Shown: positions 1 through 7,596 of the stretch, in pieces | Layout: every line of letters starts with the position of its first letter | Position numbering within the stretch: position 1 is the first letter of the stretch | From: Isotricha intestinalis | Taxonomy: Eukaryota; Ciliophora; Litostomatea; Vestibuliferida; Isotrichidae | Assembly (NCBI GenBank): GCA_023807065.1 | Contig: JAJJLU010004261.1 | Coordinates: 1-15,811, forward strand | Direction of reading: 5' to 3' | DNA: 15,811 nt | The notes under the pieces: generated by a model | What the model saw: the letters and a program-made list of their open reading frames with translations, nothing else | Databases searched by the model: none | What the model was told of the DNA's origin: nothing | Translations under genes and position numbers: made by a program

Positions 1-248
1 TGACTGAAAATAATAAAATAACATCAAGAGGAAATGTAAGAGATACTTATTCTGCTTTTCAAAATAATTTTGAAACTACAACAGAACCAAGTAATATTAA
101 TATAAATAATAATAATGGTAATTTAAATCAAGATGAAAATAATTCTGAAAATAAAAATTCAAATAATGAAGATATTAATGAAGAAAATAATAAATTAAAT
201 GGAATTGAAGATGAATTAAATAAAGAAAGTAAAGAAAAAAATGAATAA
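1..248 (+). CDS. 3' end of an Asn/Glu-rich hypothetical protein (5' partial)
   Basis: An open frame runs from position 3 to a TAA at 246-248 and encodes about 81 residues. It enters from beyond the left edge. The first two bases are TG, so if the missing base is A this could even be the start codon; that cannot be decided here. The peptide is hydrophilic and low in complexity, with runs of Asn and many Glu and Lys, and has no recognisable domain or membrane segment. Its composition matches the disordered tails of the other proteins in the window, and its codon choice (AAT, GAA, AAA) is the same. The gene converges tail to tail with the cyclase gene, leaving 193 bp between the two stops. That spacer is A/T-rich and holds no gene. 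No function can be assigned. Confidence 0.6.
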   Translation, partial: TENNKITSRGNVRDTYSAFQNNFETTTEPSNININNNNGNLNQDENNSENKNSNNEDINEENNKLNGIEDELNKESKEKNE

Positions 249-441
249 AAAGAATCAAAAAAAATTATTTTTTCTAATTTTTTTAAAATATAAAGAAATA
301 AAAAATAAATAAATATTAAAAAACCATCAAATAAATTTTTGTTAAATGAATATAAACAAGTTAAAAATCAGATAAAATAGTTCTCATATAACAAAATGAT
401 AAAAAATAAAAGTCCCAAAAAAAATTATAAAAATTTATATT

Positions 442-3400
442 TTATTTACTAGTTAATTCTCTAACTCCTTTCCAATCACTAGGAGGAACTAATTTCCTTG
501 CTCTAATATAATTCAATAATATTTTAGTAGGTCCATCATCAGGATCAATTCTTGAACAAGTTTGAAAATACATATTCGCCATTTTCCAATCACCACTTTT
601 ATAACTTTCAATTCCTTTTTTCCAACTATCATTAAAATCCATAGATCTTTCTTTAATTAATTCTCTATAACTTTCTTTATCTAAAACAATAGGAGTAACT
701 GCACCATATTCTTCAATCACACCTTCTAATTGCATTTTTTTTTCAGCAAATATATTTTTTTTCTCTTTATTAGAAACAATTAATATTTTACTTTCTTTTT
801 GAGGAGTAACATTTAAATTTAAATCTATAGTATATAAATCTAAAGGAAGTTCACTTCCTTTAACAGTTACACAATCAATATATCTACAAATATTTTTCAT
901 ATCATCAGTAAATAAATCATATAATACACCACTAATTAATAAACTTAATCCAAATTGTCTTGTTGCTGTTTCTAATCTTGCAGCAATATTTACATTAGGA
1001 CTTAAATAAGAAGCATCAATTTTATATGAGGAACCAACTGCTCCTTCAATACCATAACCTAAATGAAGTCCAAATCCCATATTTACTTTAAAATTTGGTA
1101 TTCTTTTTAATATATTTTCATTCTCTCGATATGCTAATATATTTAGGTTTTTATTTATTTTTAATATTATTCTTAAAAATGCTAAAACTGAACAATCTGC
1201 TGTTATTCCTACTTGAGGATTTGTTGGATCTATTTCTAATAAATTATCCTTTTTTATTTCTTTCATTTCTCCATCTTTATGATTATGAACTTTTGAAACA
1301 TTATAAAATTTCCATACATTTAAAAATGATTCTCCTATATTTTTATTTGTTGCTCCTTGAAATTTATCTACACTAGAATGTACAATTTCTGCTATTTCAT
1401 TTACAAATAATATTGTTCTTTCTTCTAAGGCTAATGCTATTTCTTCAAATTGTCTTATATCACAAAAACCAAAAATTGCAGTTTTTTTCTTTCCCATTAA
1501 TCTTGGATTTAATTCTTCTCCTTGACGTAGATTTTTCTTTATAATTTCACCTCCTGCTTCACCAAAACCAATAGCTAACAAAGCTGAAATTTTAATAATT
1601 GCACTTTTAATAACTGAAATTTCGAAAGTTTCACTATTATCATCTGGTTTTTTATTAGGATTTTCTTGCTGATCCTCTAATTGAGCAACTTGTGCTTTTA
1701 CACCTTCTTGTAATTCTTCTATATTTTTAGCACCAATTGGATCTTTTTCTACTTTTTCTACTATTTCAATCATAATTTCTAAAGGATCCAAAACTAAATC
1801 ATCAGCATCTTTTTCAAAAGTTAACGATGCTAAAGTTAAACAAATACAAACAAATATTGTTTGACATAAATTTAATAATCCTTGTAATCTAGTTTCTTTT
1901 CTTATTGAATATACTATTCTTATTTGAGTATCTTCACTATATACAGTTTTTAATTCTTTATATCTAAATGTATGGTTGCTCTTATTATAAAGAGGATTTT
2001 GATAATATACTAATCCTCTTATTGTTATGTTAATTGGAGGATATTTTGGATCATATAAATTAGTTAAATTTATTGATTTATCAAAAATTCCTTTCTCTGT
2101 AAAAATTCCATAATTTGTTGATAAAAGTTCAGTAATTAAATTATATACTATTGATGAATCATCTTCATAAAAATCATCACTTAATAAAGGAAAAATTAAT
2201 AATAAAGTCAATATTAATATTATAACTTTTTTTGTTAAAGATTCTGTAACAATTTTACTTATTTTTGATTCTTTTATTAATTCTTCATTTTCATCTTCAT
2301 CATCATTATTTCCAGCAATCAATGTTTTAGATTTTGATTTTTGGAATTTTTTTCTTCTTGCCTCTTCCTCTTTTTCTTTTTCTCTTAATTTTCTTTCCAT
2401 TTCTTCTTTTTTTAGTTTTAATTTTTTTAAAGTATGAGTTTTCCCAAGATCTTTATCTTTATTATCATTTGGAACAAAACCTCCTTTACTTGGTCTTCTT
2501 GTAGAATCACCATTATTTTCATAAAAATCTCCATTTATATTATTACTTTTAACTTCACCATTATTATTATTTCCTCCATTATCAATTTCATAATTGTTAT
2601 TATTATTATTTTCACTTATAAGATTACTTCCTCCATTATTATTATTGTTATTAGAGCCATTTAAACTATTTTTAAAAATAGCGTCATCATCACTACTTGA
2701 ATTAACTAAAGTTTTTGAAGAAGACATTTCAGTTTTTTCTAATCTTTCCATTTCCAATTTTTCCATTAATTTCTTTTTTTCTTCTTGTATTTTTTTATTT
2801 TTTTTTTCTCTTTCAAGTAAAACATTCTTATATAATTTAACCATTCTTATCAATCTAACAATTCTAATAATTCTCAAAACTCTGGTAGCTCTTGAAGCAG
2901 CACTGACTTTAGCAATAGCTTTAGCAGCTTGAGCAGTACTTGCTCTTCTTCTTCCTTTACTGTAAGTTTCAGTTTTAATAGGTTCATAACCTAAAATAGG
3001 ATTCATAATATAATCAATGTCTTGTATCATTGAAGCAGTTGAAATTAAATCTAACCAAAAGAAAAAGCTAAATAAATAACCTTCTTTTGCAATTGTACTT
3101 AATATTAATTCTGCTAAAAACAATATTAATAATATTATTTCTATTATATTAAATGCTGTATCAACTTGTAAACCTAAAAATGCTGATTGAATATCTGTTG
3201 CAAAAAGTGCAAAAACTGTAAATATTGACATTACTATTACTACTGGAGTTGAATCTATAAATTTTGCTATTTTTCTTTTCCATTTTTTTATTGTTTTTTT
3301 GATTACTAATTGACTTTTTGACATTGAAAATGACGATTTACTTCCGTTACTTAAATTTATTAATTCATTTTTTACATTATTTGTTTTATCTTCTTCTTCT

Positions 3401-4944
3401 TCCTTTTTTTTTTCATTTTCTTCTAGTTTTAAAATTTCTCTTTCAGTTTTTACTATTTCATTATCTATTTTTAATTGTAAATTTTCAGGTTTTTCAGGTT
3501 CTTTTTTTTCTTCTGTTTTAGGTTTTTCAGGTTCTTTTTTAACTTCTGTTTTTGGTTTTTCAGGTTCTTTCTTTTCTTCAATTTTAGGTTTTTCAGGTAA
3601 TTTCTTTTCTTCAGTTTTTGGTTTTTCAGGTTCTTTCTTTTCTTCAGTTTTTGGTTTTTCTGGTATTTTTTTTTCTTCTGTTTTTGGTTTTTCTGGTAAT
3701 TTCTTTTCTTCAATTTTAGGTTTTTCAGGTTCTTTCTTTTCTTCTGTTTTTGGTTTTTCTGGTACTTTCTTTTCTTCTGTTTTAGTTTTTTCAGGTTCTT
3801 TTTTTTCTTCAGTTTTGGGTTTTTCTGGTACTTTCTTTTCTTCTGTTTTCTCTCCTTTAACTTCAGTTTTTGGTTTTTCAGGTTCTTTTTTTTCTTCTGT
3901 TTTAGGTTTTTCAACTTCTTTTTTAACTTCAGGTTTAGGTTTTTCAGGTTCTTTCTTTTCTTCTGTTTTTGGTTTTTCAGGTTCTTTTTTTACCTCTGTT
4001 TTTGGTTTTTCAGGATCTTTTTTAACTTCTGTTTTTGGTTTTTCAGGTTCCTTTTTAACTTCTGTTTTTGGTTTTTCAGGTTCTTTTTTTTCTTCTATTT
4101 TAGGTTTTTCAGGTTCTTTTTTTACCTCTGTTTTAGGTTTTTCTGGTTCTTTTTTTACTTCAGTTTTAGGTTTTTCTGGTTCTTTTTTTTCTTCTGTTTT
4201 AGGTTTATCAGGTTCTTTTTTTACTTCAGTTTTTGGTTTTTCTGGTTCTTTTTTTACTTCAGTTTTTGGTTTTTCTTCTTCTTTTTTAATTTCAGTTTTT
4301 GGTTTTTCTTCTTCTTTTTTTACTTCTGTTTTTGGCTTTTCAGATTCTTTTTTTACGTCTGTTTTTGGCTTTTCTGGTTCTTTTTTTACCTCTGTTTTTG
4401 GTTTTTCTTGTTCCTTTTTTTCTTCTGTTTTTGGTTTTTCAGGAACTTTCTTTTCTTCTGTTTTAGGTTTTTCTTGTACTTTCTTTTCTTCTGTTTTTGG
4501 TTTTTCTGGTTCTTTTTTTACTTCTGTTTTTGGTTTTTCAGGTTCTTTTTTTTCTTCTGTTTTAGGTTTTTCAGGAACTTTCTTTTCTTCTGTTTTAGGT
4601 TTTTCTGGTATTTTCTTTTCTTCTGTTTTAGGTTTTTCTGGTTCTTTCTTTTCTTCAGTTTTTGGCTTTTCTGGTTGTTTTTTGACTTCAGTTTTTGGTT
4701 TTTCAGGTTCTTTTTTTTCTTCTGTTTTAGGTTTTTCTTGTACTTTCTTTTCTTCAGTTTTTGGTTTTTCAGTTTCTTTTTTAACTTTATCTTGATTATC
4801 ATCTACTTTTTGTTTTTTATTATCTGATTCCTTTTTTTTTTCTTCTTCTTTCTTCTCTTTATTATTTTTTTGAGTTTCTTCTAACTTTTTGTCTTCAGTT
4901 TTTTCCTTTTTTTCGTCTTTGGCTTTTTCATTATTATCTGACAT
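442..4944 (-). CDS. Voltage-sensor/class III nucleotide cyclase fusion (probable adenylate cyclase) with N-terminal PEVK-like repeat array
   Basis: Encodes 1500 residues. Residues 60-484 are a repeat array. Residues 485-560 are charged and coiled-coil-like. S1-S4 of a voltage sensor lie at about 567-587, 598-619, 623-643 and 684-706; S4 carries R685, R688, R691, R694, R697, R700 and K703 at every third place, and S3 has D632. A charged, Asn-rich stretch of about 200 residues follows. TM5 is at about 907-923 and TM6 at about 1022-1043, flanking a loop of about 98 residues with four N-glycosylation sequons. The cyclase domain spans about 1155-1375, with metal ligand D1162, E1205 in place of the usual second Asp, Lys1201 at the purine-specifying site (adenylate type), D1310, N1319 and R1323. 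The last 75 residues resemble a TPR. Ion-channel/cyclase fusions are known in ciliates and Plasmodium and make cAMP. I infer voltage-controlled cAMP synthesis at the plasma or ciliary membrane. Guanylate cyclase activity is not excluded. Confidence 0.9.
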   Translation of the reverse strand: MSDNNEKAKDEKKEKTEDKKLEETQKNNKEKKEEEKKKESDNKKQKVDDNQDKVKKETEKPKTEEKKVQEKPKTEEKKEPEKPKTEVKKQPEKPKTEEKKEPEKPKTEEKKIPEKPKTEEKKVPEKPKTEEKKEPEKPKTEVKKEPEKPKTEEKKVQEKPKTEEKKVPEKPKTEEKKEQEKPKTEVKKEPEKPKTDVKKESEKPKTEVKKEEEKPKTEIKKEEEKPKTEVKKEPEKPKTEVKKEPDKPKTEEKKEPEKPKTEVKKEPEKPKTEVKKEPEKPKIEEKKEPEKPKTEVKKEPEKPKTEVKKDPEKPKTEVKKEPEKPKTEEKKEPEKPKPEVKKEVEKPKTEEKKEPEKPKTEVKGEKTEEKKVPEKPKTEEKKEPEKTKTEEKKVPEKPKTEEKKEPEKPKIEEKKLPEKPKTEEKKIPEKPKTEEKKEPEKPKTEEKKLPEKPKIEEKKEPEKPKTEVKKEPEKPKTEEKKEPEKPENLQLKIDNEIVKTEREILKLEENEKKKEEEEDKTNNVKNELINLSNGSKSSFSMSKSQLVIKKTIKKWKRKIAKFIDSTPVVIVMSIFTVFALFATDIQSAFLGLQVDTAFNIIEIILLILFLAELILSTIAKEGYLFSFFFWLDLISTASMIQDIDYIMNPILGYEPIKTETYSKGRRRASTAQAAKAIAKVSAASRATRVLRIIRIVRLIRMVKLYKNVLLEREKKNKKIQEEKKKLMEKLEMERLEKTEMSSSKTLVNSSSDDDAIFKNSLNGSNNNNNNGGSNLISENNNNNNYEIDNGGNNNNGEVKSNNINGDFYENNGDSTRRPSKGGFVPNDNKDKDLGKTHTLKKLKLKKEEMERKLREKEKEEEARRKKFQKSKSKTLIAGNNDDEDENEELIKESKISKIVTESLTKKVIILILTLLLIFPLLSDDFYEDDSSIVYNLITELLSTNYGIFTEKGIFDKSINLTNLYDPKYPPINITIRGLVYYQNPLYNKSNHTFRYKELKTVYSEDTQIRIVYSIRKETRLQGLLNLCQTIFVCICLTLASLTFEKDADDLVLDPLEIMIEIVEKVEKDPIGAKNIEELQEGVKAQVAQLEDQQENPNKKPDDNSETFEISVIKSAIIKISALLAIGFGEAGGEIIKKNLRQGEELNPRLMGKKKTAIFGFCDIRQFEEIALALEERTILFVNEIAEIVHSSVDKFQGATNKNIGESFLNVWKFYNVSKVHNHKDGEMKEIKKDNLLEIDPTNPQVGITADCSVLAFLRIILKINKNLNILAYRENENILKRIPNFKVNMGFGLHLGYGIEGAVGSSYKIDASYLSPNVNIAARLETATRQFGLSLLISGVLYDLFTDDMKNICRYIDCVTVKGSELPLDLYTIDLNLNVTPQKESKILIVSNKEKKNIFAEKKMQLEGVIEEYGAVTPIVLDKESYRELIKERSMDFNDSWKKGIESYKSGDWKMANMYFQTCSRIDPDDGPTKILLNYIRARKLVPPSDWKGVRELTSK
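3493..4767 (-). repeat. Array of about 39 in-frame 33-bp (11-aa) PEVK-like repeats
   Basis: The coding (minus) strand repeats a 33-bp unit about 39 times. The consensus peptide is KPKTE(E/V)KK(E/V)PE, written from Lys 1 to Glu 11. All but two units are 11 residues long; two adjacent nine-residue units near the middle reflect a net 12-bp in-frame loss. Position 6 is Glu or Val, and position 9 is usually Glu but sometimes Val, Ile or Leu. Because the period is a multiple of three and lacks stops in most frames, long open frames also appear on the opposite strand; these are artefacts of the repeat. The plus strand is almost pure T with C and G, giving a strongly asymmetric 1.3-kb tract. The Pro/Glu/Val/Lys composition recalls the PEVK region of titin, which behaves as an extensible chain. 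No homology to titin is claimed. Confidence 0.95.
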
Positions 4945-5253
4945 TATTCTTTTTTATAATATAAAATATATAAATTAATATATAATAATAAAAGAAAGAT
5001 TAAAATTTTAATGATTAATAAATAACAAATTTGTGATATTAAAAAATAATCTTTTAATTAAATATAGAAATTTAAAAATTAAAGATTATTTTATTTTTTT
5101 AGTTTTCCTTTTCCAAATTAAAAAAAATATATTATAATCATAATCAAGATAATTCAAATGTTTTGTTTTGAAAAAAGAAATTCATTATTTCCCATTAATT
5201 TTTTATTTTTAAACTTACTTTTAGTAAAATAAAAAATTAAAATAAAAAAATAT
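4945..5253. other. 309-bp spacer between the Asn-rich gene and the cyclase gene
   Basis: This stretch is the 3' flank of the gene ending at 5254 and the 5' flank of the cyclase gene starting at 4944. It is very A/T-rich, has no open frame worth calling on either strand, and contains one long inverted repeat (listed separately). It must hold the cyclase promoter, but no specific promoter motif could be recognised. Confidence 0.6.
5043..5092. repeat. Inverted repeat with 16-17-bp arms
   Basis: The left arm AAAATAATCTTTTAATT (5043-5059) pairs with the right arm AATTAAAGATTATTTT (5077-5092), with one bulged T and a 17-nt loop. It lies about 100 bp upstream of the cyclase start codon and 160 bp past the stop of the next gene. 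It could be a hairpin in the 3' end of the upstream transcript, a control site, or the trace of a small mobile element. In DNA this rich in A and T short palindromes are common, but arms this long that include a C/G pair are not. Confidence 0.7.
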
Positions 5254-7251
5254 TTAATAATTCTGAATACGATTATTGTTATATTTATAAAGATTCATTG
5301 AAGGAGAATCAATATCCTTAGTTAATTTTTCAATTTCTTCTTTCGTTTGTGACAACAAATTTGTAATATATGAAAAATTATTATTTGGATTATTATTTAT
5401 TTGTTGATTATTTTGTTTCTGGTAAATAGGAATATTATTATTTTGTTCAAATTGAGAATTTGGATTTTTGTATAAAGGAATATTATTATATATATCAATT
5501 TTATTTGATAATACATTATCATTATTAAAAATATTTCTATTTTCTTGAACATTAATATAAGTTTTGTTATTATTAGTATATGAATTTGGAATATTTATTT
5601 TATCACTATAAATAGGAGATGTATATTTTTTTACTTCTTGAGTTGGTTTAGGTATTTTTTGATTTATTATATTTTCATCTTTAAAATCATAATTCTCATT
5701 TTCACTATAACTTCTTGCAAAATTTATATTATTATTATCATTATTATTTTCATTTAAATTATTATATCCACCAAAATTATTATTATTATTATTATTGAAA
5801 TTTGAATTGTTATAATTAGAATAATTTTGATTTGAAAAATTATTCATTTCATTATGTTCATTATAATTATAAGGTATATTATTATAATTTTTAATATTCT
5901 TATCTTCAAATTTTTGAATATAAGGATTATTTATTTCTTCATAATTTTCTTCGTTTCCAAAACTTCTGGCAAAATTAATATTATTATTATTAGGAATATT
6001 ATCTTTGTCTTCAATGATTTCAGGATTTGGATTTATTTCAATTGGATTATTATATTCATCGTTAATTTCAATTCTTTTGTCTTGCTCTTCAAAATCTTGA
6101 TTTACTTGAATTGTTTGAGGAATATCTTTTAAAGGAAAACTCATTTCTTTTTTATTTTTATAATTTTGATTAAGATTATAATTATCATTCATTTCATCAT
6201 TATTAAATTCATTTTCTTTACCAATAATATCTTTATGATATTGTGAATTCATTGATTTTTTTTTTGAATCATCAATCATCATATCTAATTTTTTCATATA
6301 TTGATCTAAATCATTTAATTTTGAAAAATTTTGATTTATATTATTTTGAATTTCATTAACATTATCTAAATTAATATTTTCATCATCCATTTCAAAAGTT
6401 GGAAATTGATTATCAACTGGATTTTTATTATTTTTCTTTGGAATATTTTGTTGATTAATATTATTTCTTTTATTATTCTGATTTAAAGCAGTTTGTGGTC
6501 TTTTATTTTTATTATTTATTTTATTATTATTTTTCACCTTTTGAATATTTTCATTTTGATTTTCTTTGATTGCATCTTGCATTTTTTGAATAGTTTTATC
6601 AAATTCACTAAATAATTCAGGATTTTGAATATTAGAATAATAATTGTTGTTTTCATTTAAATAATTTAAAGAATTATTTTTTGCTTTTGTTTCAGCAATT
6701 GTCATATTAACATTTGAATTATAAATCATTTTAATTTCTTCATCATCACTTTCATTTTTCTTTCCTTTATTTTTATTAATTTGATTAACTTCATATAAAT
6801 TCTGAATATCAGAATTTTGATTTATTTTTCTATACATTCCAGATTTACTTCTTTTATTTATAAATTTATTATCAAAAGTATTATTATATCCTTTCATTAA
6901 ATTTGCTTTATTCGGAACTTCAATAATTTTTTTTTCAAAACGATTCATAGGAGTTAAATCTATTTTTTTTCGTACTATTTTCTTCTTATTTTGAGGGTCA
7001 TAATAATCATTTTGGAATTCATCAGCATAAATTTTTCCACTTAAAATCATATTTTGATATTCTTTCTTTGCACTTTCTAAATTTTTACTTACAGCATTTA
7101 TTTTCTTCTTAATTGCTTCTGCATTTGATAATTTATATCTATTTAAATCTGTTTGATATGAATTCCATTCTGGTTGATGTTGATTTTGTAGTTTTTTTGA
7201 TGGTTTTACTGGAGGTGGCTTGTAATATAATTTACTATTAAATCTATTCAT
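5254..7251 (-). CDS. Asn-rich hypothetical protein, 665 aa
   Basis: A single open frame from ATG at 7251 to TAA at 5254. The protein is dominated by Asn, with Lys, Glu, Ile and Tyr. The first 110 residues are the least repetitive part: a basic Pro-containing start, then a Trp/Tyr-containing segment (EWNSYQTDLNRYKLS) leading into a Lys/Glu helix likely to form a coiled coil. The middle is disordered. A motif NINFARS followed by Phe or Tyr and then ENY occurs twice, about 80 residues apart, and a seven-Asn run lies between the two copies. The last 45 residues include a short amphipathic helix (TKEEIEKLTKDI). There are no membrane segments, signal peptide or catalytic motifs. The gene sits between the cyclase and another unknown gene on the same strand, with separate spacers of 309 and 345 bp. 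I do not recognise a family; a cytoskeletal or scaffold role is possible but unsupported. Confidence 0.8.
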   Translation of the reverse strand: MNRFNSKLYYKPPPVKPSKKLQNQHQPEWNSYQTDLNRYKLSNAEAIKKKINAVSKNLESAKKEYQNMILSGKIYADEFQNDYYDPQNKKKIVRKKIDLTPMNRFEKKIIEVPNKANLMKGYNNTFDNKFINKRSKSGMYRKINQNSDIQNLYEVNQINKNKGKKNESDDEEIKMIYNSNVNMTIAETKAKNNSLNYLNENNNYYSNIQNPELFSEFDKTIQKMQDAIKENQNENIQKVKNNNKINNKNKRPQTALNQNNKRNNINQQNIPKKNNKNPVDNQFPTFEMDDENINLDNVNEIQNNINQNFSKLNDLDQYMKKLDMMIDDSKKKSMNSQYHKDIIGKENEFNNDEMNDNYNLNQNYKNKKEMSFPLKDIPQTIQVNQDFEEQDKRIEINDEYNNPIEINPNPEIIEDKDNIPNNNNINFARSFGNEENYEEINNPYIQKFEDKNIKNYNNIPYNYNEHNEMNNFSNQNYSNYNNSNFNNNNNNNFGGYNNLNENNNDNNNINFARSYSENENYDFKDENIINQKIPKPTQEVKKYTSPIYSDKINIPNSYTNNNKTYINVQENRNIFNNDNVLSNKIDIYNNIPLYKNPNSQFEQNNNIPIYQKQNNQQINNNPNNNFSYITNLLSQTKEEIEKLTKDIDSPSMNLYKYNNNRIQNY
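5776..5796. repeat. (ATT)7 microsatellite inside a coding region
   Basis: Seven perfect ATT triplets on the plus strand encode seven consecutive Asn residues in the minus-strand Asn-rich gene. Similar but interrupted tracts lie at about 2559-2655 in the cyclase gene. Such tracts are prone to length change by slippage. Confidence 0.9.
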
Positions 7252-7465
7252 ATTGAAATAAATTTAAAATTAATTGATTTATAAAATAAATTATAATTTA
7301 TTTAATGTTTAAAATTCAAATAAAAATTCAATATATATATTTTATTTAAAATAAAACAAGAATAAATATTTAAGAAGAAAATAAATATATTTTATATATC
7401 TTGTTTTAGAAAAAACATTGTTTTTGAAAACATAGGTATATATAAATTTAAAAATACATTAAGAT

Positions 7466-7484
7466 TTTCTAATAATATTAGAAA
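7466..7484. repeat. 19-bp palindrome with 9-bp arms
   Basis: TTTCTAATA (7466-7474) and TATTAGAAA (7476-7484) are perfect reverse complements around a single A. The site lies about 215 bp upstream of the start at 7251 and about 115 bp past the stop at 7597. A dimeric protein could bind it. With only one C/G pair per arm, chance occurrence is also possible. Confidence 0.6.
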
Positions 7485-7566
7485 CACAATTATTTATTAA
7501 ATTTATAATATTAATTTATTATCTTAATTTTATCTTTTTAAACAAAAAAAGAATAATTTAAAAATT

Positions 7567-7588
7567 ATTTACATAAATATATGTAAAT
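7567..7588. repeat. Hairpin-forming inverted repeat just past a stop codon
   Basis: ATTTACATA (7567-7575) and TATGTAAAT (7580-7588) are perfect 9-bp arms around the four bases AATA. On the minus strand this stem begins 8 nt after the TAA of the gene ending at 7597, so it would sit at the start of that gene's 3' untranslated region. A role in 3' end formation is inferred from position only. Confidence 0.6.
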
Positions 7589-7596
7589 TTTCTTCA

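Larger units (their letters stand above)
7252..7596. other. 345-bp spacer between two minus-strand unknown genes
   Basis: No open frame or RNA gene is visible. The spacer is nearly all A and T and holds two short palindromes (7466-7484 and 7567-7588, listed separately). It should contain the 3' end signals of the gene ending at 7597 and the promoter of the gene starting at 7251, but neither can be pinpointed. Confidence 0.6.

Noticed and set aside
337..439. Short A/T-dominated inverted repeats (TTTTGTTA/TAACAAAA and TATAAA/TTTATA) between the first two convergent genes.
   Set aside because: Arms of 6-8 bp made almost only of A and T are expected often by chance at this composition.
249..441. 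Possible continuation of the first gene beyond its TAA by stop read-through.
   Set aside because: Several further TAA and TAG codons follow in frame, no intron with GT..AG bridges the first stop, and the frame soon runs into the antisense of the cyclase gene.
3815..4827. Long plus-strand open frames (up to 326 codons, Phe/Ser/Gly-rich) opposite the cyclase repeat array.
   Set aside because: They mirror the 33-bp repeat, whose period is a multiple of three and keeps other frames open. The products are simple repeats with no independent support.
442..4944. Anaerobic gut fungus (Neocallimastigomycete) as the source, suggested by extreme A/T content and simple-repeat proteins.
   Set aside because: A 30-nt intron, a voltage-sensor cyclase and a CDPK7-like kinase are not expected in fungi, while all fit ciliates.
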